Shown: positions 26,455-36,529, counted from the stretch's first letter. The stretch is DNA of 64,000 nt from Ascidiaceihabitans sp023955215 (GCA_943788345.1 CALSPX010000003.1:1-64000); one strand, 5' to 3'. Translations and numbers: made by a program. The notes: generated by a model from the sequence alone, not told the origin.

Positions 26455-26697
26455 ATGTCATACCATGCAGAAAACGGACACGAATTTGTTGGACTACGCG
26501 TTCGGTTCACAGGCGACATGCAGGTAGTCTACGATACGTTAGCTGGAAAGCGGACTATTCTAGGTATCAAAAGCAAAGCGACTAACCGTGGGGAAATTGA
26601 TGAAGCACTTCGCGAAGGTATCGCTTCTAAAAACGTATTTACCGGTTTGGTAAATGCATTAAGCTCGCGGTCAATCGAAGTTGAGTACGTTGACTAA
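26455..26697 (+). CDS. small hypothetical protein
   Basis: An 80-residue product (MSYHAENGHEFVGLRVRFTG...) after AGGGCCACA. The composition is protein-like, with EVEYVD at the end and a helix DEALREGIASKNVFTGLVNAL in the middle. No family recognised. Isolated between IS remains and another orphan. A TTG start at 26428 is possible. Confidence 0.45.
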   Translation: MSYHAENGHEFVGLRVRFTGDMQVVYDTLAGKRTILGIKSKATNRGEIDEALREGIASKNVFTGLVNALSSRSIEVEYVD

Positions 26698-26933
26698 CGT
26701 CGCTCCAAACATCCAATTTCCGAAATACCATTCAGTCACAATCCCCCAAAATTAAGGGGAAATCGGTGCCCTATATTTAAAGTAAACTCCTACTGTAAGT
26801 ATTTTGACAATCGAAATTTGACGATGACATACTTAAGATAAGACAGCATCTTCGGATGATTCCGTCGCCACAAAGAGAGCGCGATAAGAGTTGTCAAATT
26901 TGTTAATATTTTCCCACTATCAAAGGAAAATAC

Positions 26934-27170
26934 ATGCAACGCGGCTTTTCGATGAATTCAGAAAACTCCTTGAAGAATTCCAAAACACGATACCCAGAAA
27001 TGGTGTTCGTCGATAACCATTACCCACAAGCAGAAGAAACAATCGCCCTTAGCCGCAGGCATACACTCCCCAAGTTTTTCCTCAAGTTCGTTTCATCGGG
27101 TTGGCCATCTGGCAATTCGTTGTCTCGGCGATATGCGGATAGACCACAGAACTGGTTTAGCTCTCGTTAG
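26934..27170 (+). CDS. small orphan ORF
   Basis: A 78-residue basic ORF with a good ribosome site (AAAGGAAAATAC before the ATG). Translation is rich in Ser, Asn and Arg (MNSENSLKNSKTRYPEMVFV; HTLPKFFLKFVSSGWPSG). No family recognised; the 3' part may be spurious. Confidence 0.35.
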   Translation: MQRGFSMNSENSLKNSKTRYPEMVFVDNHYPQAEETIALSRRHTLPKFFLKFVSSGWPSGNSLSRRYADRPQNWFSSR

Positions 27171-27287
27171 GGCTTCTCCCCGTTTAACACAAAGCTGAAT
27201 AGAAATTCTAAATACCTAACCTGAAATACAGGCCTTTCTGGGCAAGTGTCATCAGGTGATAGTTTATAAATATAGATAGGAAACCAA

Positions 27288-27914
27288 ATGTTTTATAAGG
27301 ACGAGCGTATTGCTGTCTTCATCGATGGTAAGAGTCTATTTTCTTGCTCTAAGGGCTTGGGTTTTGACATCGATTTTAAATTGATGCGTCAAGAATTTGC
27401 TCGCCGCGGTAAGTTAACAAAATTATCTTACTTCACGACAATTTTAGACAACGATGAATTTTCATCTGTAAGGCCTTTGGTCGACTGGCTGAGCTACAAT
27501 GGCTACAATACGGTTGCCAAGCCGGCTAAGGAATTTACTGATCACACAGGTCGTCGGAAAGTCAAAGGGAATACAATTGTTGAGATGGCAGTTGCCGTTC
27601 TAGATATTGCCGCTCATGTCGACCACATCGTAATTGTTTCCGGCGACGGTGACTTCAAGTCACTTGTTGAAAGCGTCCAAAGGCGCGGCGTTCGTGTCTC
27701 AGTCGTATCATCAATTCGGGTACAGCCTCCGATGCTGGCCGACGAATTACGGCGCCAAGCTGACAATTTCATTGAGCTGGATGACTTGCGTACGACTATA
27801 GGCAAGCCAGTAACCGGAACCACAAATAGTCAAAAAATTGATGAGGCGATATTTGTGCAAAAGGGACCAGAGCCGACGTCCGCTAATGATATTGTGGATG
27901 CACGGACACAATAA
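27288..27914 (+). CDS. NYN-domain (LabA/DUF88) putative RNase
   Basis: The 208-residue protein has the NYN/PIN-like fold: IAVFIDGKSLF (first Asp, about residue 13), KVKGNTIVEMAVAVLDIAAH, then DHIVIVSGDGDFKSLVESVQ with the acidic cluster, and VRVSVVSSIRV. In the family these acidic residues bind a metal for RNA cleavage. The C-terminal 40 residues are likely disordered. AGGAAACCAA precedes the ATG and a 12-bp terminator follows, so it is a single-gene unit among accessory DNA. Confidence 0.8.
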   Translation: MFYKDERIAVFIDGKSLFSCSKGLGFDIDFKLMRQEFARRGKLTKLSYFTTILDNDEFSSVRPLVDWLSYNGYNTVAKPAKEFTDHTGRRKVKGNTIVEMAVAVLDIAAHVDHIVIVSGDGDFKSLVESVQRRGVRVSVVSSIRVQPPMLADELRRQADNFIELDDLRTTIGKPVTGTTNSQKIDEAIFVQKGPEPTSANDIVDARTQ

Positions 27915-27945
27915 TACGTTGCACCGACATCGTTGTAAGAAAAAC

Positions 27946-27976
27946 AAAGGGTCAGATTTTATCTGACCCTTTATTG
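27946..27976 (+). terminator. rho-independent terminator of NYN gene
   Basis: A perfect 12-bp stem AAAGGGTCAGAT / ATCTGACCCTTT with a TTT loop, followed by ATTGTTT. Symmetry of A and T flanks means it can stop transcription both ways. Confidence 0.85.
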
Positions 27977-28065
27977 TTTCAGCTTCTTAAAACTAGTTGA
28001 TCTCGAGAGGGGGCTTCAAAGGTCGCTCCGCCAAAGACTTTAGAGAAATATACATAAGCTAGGTA

Positions 28066-29728
28066 TTACCGGGCCGTTATCTGCATTACTTCATATGGAT
28101 TAAGGTTAATTTCGATCAGCGATGAATCGAAGTTATAGTCAGTTAAAACCGCACAGGTATCGTGCTCATTCAAGTGATAGTTTTCACCGTCAATTGAAAC
28201 GGATTGTGTTTCCGTCACCGACTGCAAGGCAGAAGAGTATATCAGACCATTGGAGGTTGCTTGATCATATCCGACCTTTACACCTTGAGCCTCATTAAAT
28301 TTTGGCAACAAATCGTTGAGGTCTATGATAATCGTTTCCGGTGTCTCTGAATTGTTGCCGATATAAACAACAAATTCATCGTCTTTCTCAAAGGCAGCGA
28401 GTTCCATATCGTTCTCGACACTTTCCAGATCAAGTTGGATTAGCTCCATACCTGGCAGGCTTTTGGACATTAGGTCGAACATCGCGCCGCGTACTGTGTG
28501 TACCACACGCCCCTCATCATCGGTTTCAATCGTACCTGCGCCTAGGGGGCCGCCAAGGTCGTTCGCAGTGTTGTGTATAATAGGCCAAACAGCCCCTTGA
28601 ACCACATCCATCTCAACCATATTTTCGACCATTTCAACAAGAACACCCATGCTCTTAACGCCGTTGTTCTCGATGTTTGAAGCCTTGATATTCCACTCGG
28701 TAATGTGAAGATCTAAGTCACGATCTAAGGTTTTCTTCCCAGATGGCTAAATCTAGATTGATATAGTTCACTTCAGCTGAGGAATCTGTGAACGGTGCTG
28801 CCGCCTCGTTCCAATAGTAGTGCTCGACAACTCCACCAATTGCCTCTCTGGCTTCGTCATCAAGTTGTGCAAGAATAGCTTCGTTCGCACCTGTCAGGCG
28901 TGCTCTGAATCCCCGATCGTCCACACTTGAATTGTATTCAGATTCCGAAAAAGGTGACGCCATCTGCACCAAGATGTCTGCATCTTCTGCGTCCGCAGCA
29001 ACAATGCCATTTTGCAACGCTTTAATCGCTATATTAGCTTTGGAACCGTATTCAGTTTCATCCATCAACGCCCAGTATTCGTTACCCACTTCAAATGCGG
29101 TAACAACGTCACCGTATTCATTCATTACGATCTCGGCCCACTCTTCCAGACGTTCACCGTAAACTTCGACATCTATTTGTGCTGTTGGGATCGTAAGGGT
29201 TACATTTCTACCATCGGCAGCATCTAAAAACGTGGTTAGTTCTGGACGTAATTCTCCGTCTTCAGTCAAACGAGTAATGTCAAAGCCATCCCACCCGTTG
29301 AGGCCTCCATTTTTGGGTTCTGCTTCACCGGCGGGGAAGCGAAGACCTTCGATCTCAAAGGTTTCAAGTGCGCGCTCAAAGTCATCAGTCAGTTCACCAT
29401 CATTTGTGTGAATGGTGTAGACTGCATTCGTACCGAACAACCCATCAGATACAAATTGATCAGTTCTTTCAAAGGTCTGTTCTTCCTCAACAGTGTTTTC
29501 AGACTCAACAAAGGTTTCATTCTCGAACACACTTGGCTCATTAAATGTTTCCAACGAAAAGGCTGCAAATGGGCTGGGGTCGTTTGCCACAACCTGTGGT
29601 AAAATATTCTCTTCGGTATCAGGATTTTCCGCTGGAATGTCGGATGTATCTTCTTCTTGTATTTCATCTTCACCGAAACCGCCAAGCAGTCCGAGAAGGC
29701 CTGGGACTAGTAGCAAAAAAGCCAACAT
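28066..29728 (-). pseudogene. secreted glycoside-hydrolase-like protein, one frameshift
   Basis: The first part (29728-28718) has a hydrophobic start MLAFLLLVPGLLGLLGGFG, an acidic linker, then a TIM-barrel-like domain: GLRFPAGEAEPKNGGLNGWD, DVVTAFEVGNEYWAL (the Asn-Glu typical of clan A acid/base) and GGVVEHYYWNE. The frame breaks in an AAAA run (plus strand 28731-28734); removing one A gives EETLDRDLDLHITEWNIKAS, where ITEW would hold the nucleophile Glu. The rest ends in a beta domain at 28066. It resembles arabinofuranosidase or GH39-like enzymes. AGGAG precedes the ATG. About 553 residues if repaired; a read error is possible. Confidence 0.65.
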
Positions 29729-30635
29729 AATAAAAACTCCTAAAACAACTACAAAAAAATTTGCTAGGACGAACTTCTGTTCGCCGATGTCTTAGGGTTT
29801 TCACGAGGCGTGCCACGTGCATTTGGACCTGTCAAAAGATAGGAAAATTTTACAAAATTACGCCACAAATCTAAATTGATACTACAAATCTGGGGTCTGT
29901 CCGGCTCACCGACTTATTCACTCAGCATCTAAGCGGCAAACAAATGGGGGCTCATGAAAAGTCAAAGTTTGGTCTTGTCACCTTTTTGACGAGGTCATGA
30001 ATTTTGAACTCACTGCGACAATACAGAAAAATCAAAGACGTTCTGCGATCCAGTTTATAGGCTGAATATTTTTGAGGATGACTGATATTCCGGCATGGCA
30101 TCAGAATGGCTAACGTGGGGTTTTGAGGGCCAAAGGCCGCTTGGACTGAGTTGGGGGCTTATAAGGTTTGTTGGATTGCTTTGCCCCAACACTGAGGTTG
30201 CGCGCCAAGGTCCTGAGACACGAACGCCAATCCACTGTTGGAGGGTCCGTGATTTCGAGCCATGGAAATTTGTTCAGGACATAACTTCAGGCGGGGCATG
30301 TGGTGTTTGCGAATATGCCTTCGGGACATCCGTAGCGCAATGTGGGTACTTCAAGTGCGCGAAAATCATGCAACAAATTCATGGATGCTAAAATTTTTAG
30401 CACCTTGACCGATTCAACCCTCGTATTTCAGCGGATCACTTCACCTCATAGGCAAGTTGTTAAAAGGTTCACGTGTCCCAAACGGGAAATTCGATGCCAC
30501 GCGAGGGTGCAATCCTGGCAGATAACGACCCCCGCATGGCTGCAACAATAAGCTGCGTAAACCGCATATCATTCTGCTTCAGGCTTGCCTAGCAGGTCGA
30601 GCGGTTAGCGTGGCAATAATTAGGGGGTTTATCCT
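29729..30635. other. 907-bp region upstream of urtA
   Basis: No convincing gene. A 98-codon ORF at 30095-30391 is Cys/Gly-rich and unassigned. A 17-bp perfect palindrome is at 30386-30402. The last 100 bases must hold the urtA promoter, but I cannot mark it with confidence. Confidence 0.35.
30386..30402. promoter_or_regulatory. 17-bp perfect palindrome upstream of urtA
   Basis: TGCTAAAATTTTTAGCA is self-complementary around a central base. It is 234 bases before the urtA start and lacks a T tail, so an operator is as likely as a terminator. Confidence 0.35.
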
Positions 30636-31925
30636 ATGTCTATTCGTTCCACTCTGCTTTCCACTCTCTCTGCTGGCGTTTTGTCTGTCGCTGGTTCCGC
30701 TGCTTTGGCTGAATGTGCCGCTCCAATTAAAGTTGGTGTTCTGCACTCTTTGTCAGGCTCTATGGCGATTTCCGAAACCACACTAAAAGACGCAATGTTG
30801 ATGCTGATCGAACAGCAAAACGCTAAAGGCGGTTTGCTTGGCTGTGAATTGGAAGCCGTTGTTGTTGATCCTGCATCCGACTGGCCTTTGTTCGCGGAAA
30901 AAGCCCGCGAGCTTTTGACTGTTAACGAAGTAGACGTCATCTTTGGCAACTGGACATCCGTGTCACGTAAATCTGTTTTGCCTGTGATCGAAGAGCTGAA
31001 CGGCTTGTTGTTCTACCCTGTTCAGTATGAAGGCGAAGAGTCTTCTAAAAACGTATTCTACACGGGTGCTGCGCCAAATCAGCAAGCTATTCCTGCGACG
31101 GACTACTTCCTAGAAGAGCTTGGCGTTGAGAAATTCGCATTGCTTGGCACGGATTATGTTTACCCGCGTACAACCAACAATATTCTTGAATCCTACCTCA
31201 AGGACAAAGGCATTGCTGCTGAAGACATTTTTGTAAACTACACACCATTTGGCCAGTCCGACTGGGCGACAATTGTTGCTGACGTGGTAGCACTGGGCGA
31301 AGATGGCAAGCAGGTTGGCGTGATCTCTACAATCAACGGCGACGCAAACATTGGCTTCTACAAAGAATTGGCAGCTGCTGGTATCTCTGCGGATGACATT
31401 CCAGTTGTTGCATTCTCTGTGGGTGAAGAAGAGTTGTCCGGCTTGGACACATCCAACCTTGTGGGTCACTTGGCGGCTTGGAACTACTTCCAATCTGCAG
31501 AATCTGACGCCAACACAGATTTCATTGCTGCATGGAAAGCCTTTGCTGGTGAAGAGCGCGTAACAAACGACCCAATGGAAGCACACTTTATCGGCTTCAA
31601 CATGTGGGTGAACGCGGCGACTGAAGCGGGCACAACTGATGTGGATGCAGTGCGCACAGCCATGTACGGCCAAGAGTATCCGAACCTAACGGGCGGTACC
31701 GCTGTGATGTTGCCAAACCACCACTTGGCGAAACCGGTGTTGATCGGTGAAATCCAAGCGGACGGTCAATTCGACATCATCAGCCAAACTTCTGAAGTTC
31801 CAGGTGATGCATGGACTGACTTCTTGCCAGCATCAGCGGTTCTTAAGTCTGATTGGAAAGAATTGGGTTGCGGCATGTACAACGTCGAAACTGAAACATG
31901 TGTTCAGCTGACATCTAACTACTAA
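30636..31925 (+). CDS. urtA: urea ABC transporter, substrate-binding protein
   Basis: The 429-residue protein has a signal peptide (MSIRSTLLSTLSAGVLSVAG to ALAE) and the UrtA-type Leu/Ile/Val-binding fold: IKVGVLHSLSGSMAISETTL, FGNWTSVSRKSVLPV, LLFYPVQYEGEESSKNVFYT, YVYPRTTNNILE. UrtA captures urea in the periplasm for the UrtBCDE importer. It leads the operon; a strong hairpin right behind it probably lets urtA be made in excess over the permease genes. The adjacent urease operon gives the imported urea its use. Confidence 0.95.
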   Translation: MSIRSTLLSTLSAGVLSVAGSAALAECAAPIKVGVLHSLSGSMAISETTLKDAMLMLIEQQNAKGGLLGCELEAVVVDPASDWPLFAEKARELLTVNEVDVIFGNWTSVSRKSVLPVIEELNGLLFYPVQYEGEESSKNVFYTGAAPNQQAIPATDYFLEELGVEKFALLGTDYVYPRTTNNILESYLKDKGIAAEDIFVNYTPFGQSDWATIVADVVALGEDGKQVGVISTINGDANIGFYKELAAAGISADDIPVVAFSVGEEELSGLDTSNLVGHLAAWNYFQSAESDANTDFIAAWKAFAGEERVTNDPMEAHFIGFNMWVNAATEAGTTDVDAVRTAMYGQEYPNLTGGTAVMLPNHHLAKPVLIGEIQADGQFDIISQTSEVPGDAWTDFLPASAVLKSDWKELGCGMYNVETETCVQLTSNY

Positions 31926-31934
31926 TCACTTCTT

Positions 31935-31969
31935 ACAGGCGCGCGAGGAAATTTGCGCGCCTGTTTTCC
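31935..31969 (+). terminator. intra-operon hairpin between urtA and urtB
   Basis: ACAGGCGCGC pairs with GCGCGCCTGT around a 10-base loop, followed by TTTCCT. Position between the binding protein and permease genes suggests partial termination or protection of the urtA message. Confidence 0.75.
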
Positions 31970-31989
31970 TACCTATTGAAAGAATAGAT

Positions 31990-33915
31990 ATGCGCTCCGC
32001 ACTTTTTGCTTTGATCCTCATGGTCTGCGGCGTGCCCGCCGTAACGGCACAAACGCTCCAGCCCATTTTGCAAACATATGCAGGCGAGATCGCGAAACCA
32101 TCGCGCAAGTCCGTGGGTGAAACCATCGATGCGATTGCCGCCTCTGGACTTCCCCAAGTCACGGTTTTCTTGGAGCAGTGGTCCGAAAAAAACATCTGGC
32201 AGCGCAATGATGGTATCTTCTTTGTTGGGACTGCGGCAGGCGACAGTCTGACCATTACAGACGTAGATACCGAAGCGAAAACAACCGCAGCTAAATCTGA
32301 TTTCAAACAGCTTAAACCCAATGGTGGTGTGCGCCGCTTGATTGGCACAGCTTTGGTTCAATTCCAGCTTATGGATCCTGATCTGTCACGGCGAGAGACC
32401 GCAGTAGCATCAATCGCACGCCGCCCCGAAGCTGCGCAATTGGCTCCTTTGCTGGCGTCAATCGATGGCGAGGTCGATGCCAACCTAAAAGCACGAAAAA
32501 CCCAGCTGGCCAACTTTCTATCCGCTAGCTTTGCTAAAAATACCGAAGACCGCATTGCGGCGATCGACAGCCTTTCTACGGATACATCCGTTGAAGCTCG
32601 CGCTGTGCTGAACCAGATTTTAACAACAACGACAGGTGTTGCGCTTGCCGCGCCCGAAGGCAACATCGCTGCGACCCTCGACCCGATGCTGGATGCAGAA
32701 CAATCTTATACAGCCTTAGTCGATGCGAACTTGGCGGCCCCCAAACAAACCGGGGGTGATATCAAGAAAGCGCTTGAAGCAAATATCGTGAATGGGCGCA
32801 TCGCCGGTTTCCCACTGGGGCAAATGGATGATCCAATGGTCCGTCAGGCGGCCTATACGGCCTTGGCGGACGCGGGGCTTGTGCCTGTTTTGATCACCCA
32901 AGAGGTTCGCGATGCGGAGTTATCAAAGCATGTTTTTTACAAGGTGTACGATGAGCCAAATGTAGAGGTCACAATAGCAGCAGAAACTGCGCGTAAATCT
33001 GCGGACAACCGAGTGGCAACTGCGCAGTTTGCAGACCTGACATTGGATGCGCTGTCACTTGCCTCGATCTTCTTTTTGGCGGCAATTGGCCTTGCGATTA
33101 CGTTTGGTGTCATGGGCGTTATCAATATGGCCCACGGTGAATTTATCATGATGGGGGCCTATACGGGCTATGTCGTTCAGTTGTTCATTCCAAACTATAC
33201 CGTATCGATCTTTGTCGCGCTGCCATTGGCCTTTGCGGTCACTTTCATCGCTGGGGTGGTCATGGAGCGGCTGGTCATTCGGCGCTTATATCATAGGCCA
33301 CTCGAAACATTGCTTGCGACCTTCGGGATTTCTATCGCGCTGCAGCAACTGGCAAAGAACGTTTTTGGGACGCAGGCGCGCCCACTGACCTCACCTGATT
33401 GGCTTGCAGGGGCATGGGTCGTGAATGATATTATCCAGATTAGCTATATCCGCATCGCAATCTTCATCTTGGCGCTGCTGTTCTTGGGTCTAATTATTTA
33501 CATCCTAAAACGGACCCGTCTGGGGCTTGAGGTTCGCGCTGTGACGCAAAACCCTGGCATGGCATCCTCCATGGGGATCAATCCTGACCGGATCAACATG
33601 CTGACCTTTGGCCTTGGCTCTGGCATCGCGGGGATCGCGGGGGTCGCCATCGGTCTTTACGCCAAGGTGACGTCCGAAATGGGATCTGACTACATCGTGC
33701 AAAGTTTTATGACCGTTGTGGTTGGTGGTGTTGGCAATGTCTGGGGGACGCTTGCTGGGGCTGCGATGATCGGCTTTGGCCAAAAGGGGATTGAGTGGCT
33801 CAACCCGTCCAACACGTTGGCTGCGCAGACCTATATGATCCTCTTCGTTATCCTGTTCATCCAATTCAGACCTAAGGGCATTGTCGCCCTCAAAGGTCGC
33901 GCGGCGGGAGATTGA
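31990..33915 (+). CDS. urtB: urea ABC transporter, permease UrtB
   Basis: The 641-residue protein has a signal peptide (FALILMVCGVPAVTAQ), a periplasmic region of about 330 residues with helical repeats (RRETAVASIARRPEAAQLAP, VEARAVLNQILT), and then the LivH-type permease (from about 350: ALSLASIFFLAAIGLAITFG, GVINMAHGEFIMMGAYTGYV, LGLEVRAVTQNPGMASSMGI, MTVVVGGVGNVWGT). It forms half of the inner-membrane channel with UrtC. The long N-terminal part is known in proteobacterial UrtB but its job is unclear. Confidence 0.93.
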   Translation: MRSALFALILMVCGVPAVTAQTLQPILQTYAGEIAKPSRKSVGETIDAIAASGLPQVTVFLEQWSEKNIWQRNDGIFFVGTAAGDSLTITDVDTEAKTTAAKSDFKQLKPNGGVRRLIGTALVQFQLMDPDLSRRETAVASIARRPEAAQLAPLLASIDGEVDANLKARKTQLANFLSASFAKNTEDRIAAIDSLSTDTSVEARAVLNQILTTTTGVALAAPEGNIAATLDPMLDAEQSYTALVDANLAAPKQTGGDIKKALEANIVNGRIAGFPLGQMDDPMVRQAAYTALADAGLVPVLITQEVRDAELSKHVFYKVYDEPNVEVTIAAETARKSADNRVATAQFADLTLDALSLASIFFLAAIGLAITFGVMGVINMAHGEFIMMGAYTGYVVQLFIPNYTVSIFVALPLAFAVTFIAGVVMERLVIRRLYHRPLETLLATFGISIALQQLAKNVFGTQARPLTSPDWLAGAWVVNDIIQISYIRIAIFILALLFLGLIIYILKRTRLGLEVRAVTQNPGMASSMGINPDRINMLTFGLGSGIAGIAGVAIGLYAKVTSEMGSDYIVQSFMTVVVGGVGNVWGTLAGAAMIGFGQKGIEWLNPSNTLAAQTYMILFVILFIQFRPKGIVALKGRAAGD

Positions 33916-33917
33916 TT

Positions 33918-35093
33918 ATGGAACGCACCTTTATCGCAAAGAACCCGTCAGTCTTGTGGTTCCTCCTTGGGCTGTCGGTCTTTACCCTCCTTGTTTCGAT
34001 CTTTAGCGAAGCCGCAGGCTCGGCCGTGATCTCAACATCTTTCCTCAAAACTCTGGGCAAGACGCTGTGCCTTTGCCTTGTTGCCATCGCTATGGACGTG
34101 GTCTGGGGGTATTGCGGCATCCTTAGCCTTGGCCATTTTGCCTTCTTTGGCATCGGTGGCTACGCCATCGGCATGTGGCTGATGTATGCGCGCACCAAAG
34201 ACATTGTTGTGGGATCGCTGGAAAACAACATCCTGCCTCCTACGCCTGACGAGGTAACAACCGCGATTGGTTCCCAGATTTTTGGCGTTGTGGGCAGTTC
34301 AGACTTCCCTTTGATCTGGGCATTTTCCCATTCGCTTACATTGCAACTTTTGGCAGTTGTGCTGGTGCCAGGATTATTGGCTTTGGTTTTTGGCTGGTTG
34401 GCGTTTCGCAGCCGCGTAACAGGGGTATACCTGTCGATCTTGACCCAAGCGATGACACTCGCGCTGTCGCTCTACTTGTTCCAAAACGATACAGGACTGC
34501 GCGGCAACAATGGGCTATCCGGTTTGCAAAACATTCCGGGTCTCGAGGCCGTATCGCAAGCAACACTATCGCTTTGGTTCTTCTGGGCCTCCGCTTTTGC
34601 ACTAGGCTTGGGCTATGTCTTCTTTGCTTGGATGTTGGCGGGTAAATTCGGCTCTGTCATTCGTGCAATTCGCGACAACGAAACGCGGGTGCGGTTCTTG
34701 GGCTATCATGTCGAGACCTACAAATTGTTCATCTTCACAACCACAGCTATGATCGCAGGGATCGCTGGCGCGCTTTACTATCCTCAAGCAGGCATTATCA
34801 ATCCCGCAGAAATTGCCCCGATTGCATCAATCTATCTGGCGGTCTGGGTGGCAATTGGCGGGCGCGGGCGTCTTTACGGTGCGGTGATTGGTGCCGTGGT
34901 TGTGTCGCTTATGTCGTCTTGGTTCACTGGCGGCAGCGCACCTGACATCAATCTTGGAATTTACATCGTTAAATGGACTGACTGGTGGCTGGTCCTTCTT
35001 GGACTGACCTTTGTGGCGGTCACACTGTTCTTTCCCAAGGGGATTGGTGGCTTGTTTGATCTGATATCTAGCCGTCAGGAGAAACAACAATGA
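33918..35093 (+). CDS. urtC: urea ABC transporter, permease UrtC
   Basis: The 391-residue LivM-type permease has some ten membrane segments; landmarks are MDVVWGYCGILSLGHFAFFG, YLSILTQAMTLALSLY, and IRAIRDNETRVRFLGYHVE (EAA-like coupling loop). It pairs with UrtB. ATG 33918 is two bases after the urtB stop; the TTG at 33912 is less likely. It overlaps urtD by four bases. Confidence 0.93.
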   Translation: MERTFIAKNPSVLWFLLGLSVFTLLVSIFSEAAGSAVISTSFLKTLGKTLCLCLVAIAMDVVWGYCGILSLGHFAFFGIGGYAIGMWLMYARTKDIVVGSLENNILPPTPDEVTTAIGSQIFGVVGSSDFPLIWAFSHSLTLQLLAVVLVPGLLALVFGWLAFRSRVTGVYLSILTQAMTLALSLYLFQNDTGLRGNNGLSGLQNIPGLEAVSQATLSLWFFWASAFALGLGYVFFAWMLAGKFGSVIRAIRDNETRVRFLGYHVETYKLFIFTTTAMIAGIAGALYYPQAGIINPAEIAPIASIYLAVWVAIGGRGRLYGAVIGAVVVSLMSSWFTGGSAPDINLGIYIVKWTDWWLVLLGLTFVAVTLFFPKGIGGLFDLISSRQEKQQ

Positions 35094-35830
35094 GCACACT
35101 TTTAGAAGTCTCAGGTGTCAGCGTTAGTTTTGATGGGTTCAAAGCGATCAACAATTTATCCATCCAGATTGGAGAGGCGGAACTGCGCGCCATCATCGGC
35201 CCCAACGGTGCGGGGAAAACCACCTTCATGGACATCGTCACGGGCAAAACCAAACCGGATGAGGGCTATGTGATCTGGGGTGAAAAATCGGTTTCGCTCT
35301 TGGATATGAACGAAAGCCAAATTGCTCAAGCGGGGATTGGGCGCAAGTTCCAAAAGCCGACTGTGTTTGAGGAACAGACTGTGCGTGAAAACATCACCAT
35401 GGCGCTGAAAAATCCGCGCAGCCCGCTTGATTTACTGCTCAACCGCGCCGCTGCGGACACTGAGGAACGCGTGCGCGCTGTCAGCGATGACATCGGATTG
35501 ACGGATGCGCTGGACCAACTGTCGGGTGCATTGAGCCACGGCCAGAAACAGTGGCTTGAGATCGGAATGCTGTTGGCCCAAGACCCACGCCTATTGCTGG
35601 TGGATGAACCCGCCGCAGGGATGTCTGCGACCGAACGCGAGCAGACCACTGATATCCTTGTCCGTGCTGCGAAAACCCGCGCGGTTGTCGTTGTGGAGCA
35701 TGACATGGAGTTCGTGCGCCGCCTCAACTGTAAGGTTACCGTATTGCACCAAGGGTCTGTTTTAGCAGAGGGATCACTGGATCACGTTACGAAAAATCAA
35801 GACGTCATTGACGTGTATCTGGGGCGATAA
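35090..35830 (+). CDS. urtD: urea ABC transporter, ATP-binding protein UrtD
   Basis: The 246-residue LivG-type ATPase has Walker A (GPNGAGKTTFMD), Q loop (RKFQKPTVFEEQTV), a signature region LSGALSHGQKQWLEIGMLLA, Walker B (RLLLVDEPAAGMS) and switch His (VVVEHDMEFV). The signature is SHGQK in place of SGGQ, as in other UrtD. It powers import with UrtE. Confidence 0.94.
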   Translation: MSTLLEVSGVSVSFDGFKAINNLSIQIGEAELRAIIGPNGAGKTTFMDIVTGKTKPDEGYVIWGEKSVSLLDMNESQIAQAGIGRKFQKPTVFEEQTVRENITMALKNPRSPLDLLLNRAAADTEERVRAVSDDIGLTDALDQLSGALSHGQKQWLEIGMLLAQDPRLLLVDEPAAGMSATEREQTTDILVRAAKTRAVVVVEHDMEFVRRLNCKVTVLHQGSVLAEGSLDHVTKNQDVIDVYLGR

Positions 35831-35833
35831 ATC

Positions 35834-36529
35834 ATGTTGGATATCCAAAACCTAACCCTGAAATATGGGCAAAGCCAAATCCTGAACGATATGTCCCTCA
35901 CGGCCAAAGCGGGTGAGGTCACTGCCGTAATGGGCACCAATGGGGTTGGCAAAACGAGCCTGCTCAAGGCGATTTCGGGGCGGCATCCTTACGCGGGTGG
36001 AACCATCACTTTAGATGGACAGGTTATCAATCACCTCAGCCCTTTTGACGCCGCAAAGGCAGGGATCGCCTATGTGCCCCAAGGGCGCGAAGTCTTCCCT
36101 TTGATGACGGTGGTTGAAAACCTCGAGAGTGGTTTTGCCTGTCTGGATAAGTCAGATCACAAAGTCCCAGATCACATCTATGATCTGTTTCCGGTCCTGC
36201 ATGATATGGCTGGGCGGCGTGGTGGCGATCTTTCTGGTGGGCAACAACAACAACTTGCGATTGCCCGTGCTTTGATCACGCGCCCCAAGGTGCTGTTGCT
36301 GGATGAGCCAACGGAAGGGATTCAGCCCAACATCATCCAACAAATCGGTCGCGTTATTCGCATTCTGTGTGATCAAGGCGACATGGCGATTGTACTGGTC
36401 GAACAGTTCTTTGATTTCGCCTATGAGCTGGGTGACGAATTTACCGTGATGAAACGCGGCACGGTATCCTTTAATAAACGCGCCGACGGTTTGGACCGTC
36501 AGACGCTTTATGATGCTGTGATGGTTTAA
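35834..36529 (+). CDS. urtE: urea ABC transporter, ATP-binding protein UrtE
   Basis: The 231-residue LivF-type ATPase has Walker A (GTNGVGKTSLLK), signature LSGGQQQQLAIARAL, Walker B (VLLLDEPTEGIQP) and switch His replaced by VLVEQFFDFA, the LivF pattern. It starts three bases after urtD. Its stop overlaps the ureG stop on the other strand, so the urea importer and urease operons converge with no gap. Confidence 0.94.
   Translation: MLDIQNLTLKYGQSQILNDMSLTAKAGEVTAVMGTNGVGKTSLLKAISGRHPYAGGTITLDGQVINHLSPFDAAKAGIAYVPQGREVFPLMTVVENLESGFACLDKSDHKVPDHIYDLFPVLHDMAGRRGGDLSGGQQQQLAIARALITRPKVLLLDEPTEGIQPNIIQQIGRVIRILCDQGDMAIVLVEQFFDFAYELGDEFTVMKRGTVSFNKRADGLDRQTLYDAVMV

Noticed and set aside
30095..30391. 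98-codon ORF upstream of urtA
   Set aside because: Composition rich in Cys, Gly and Trp, no good ribosome site and no recognisable family.
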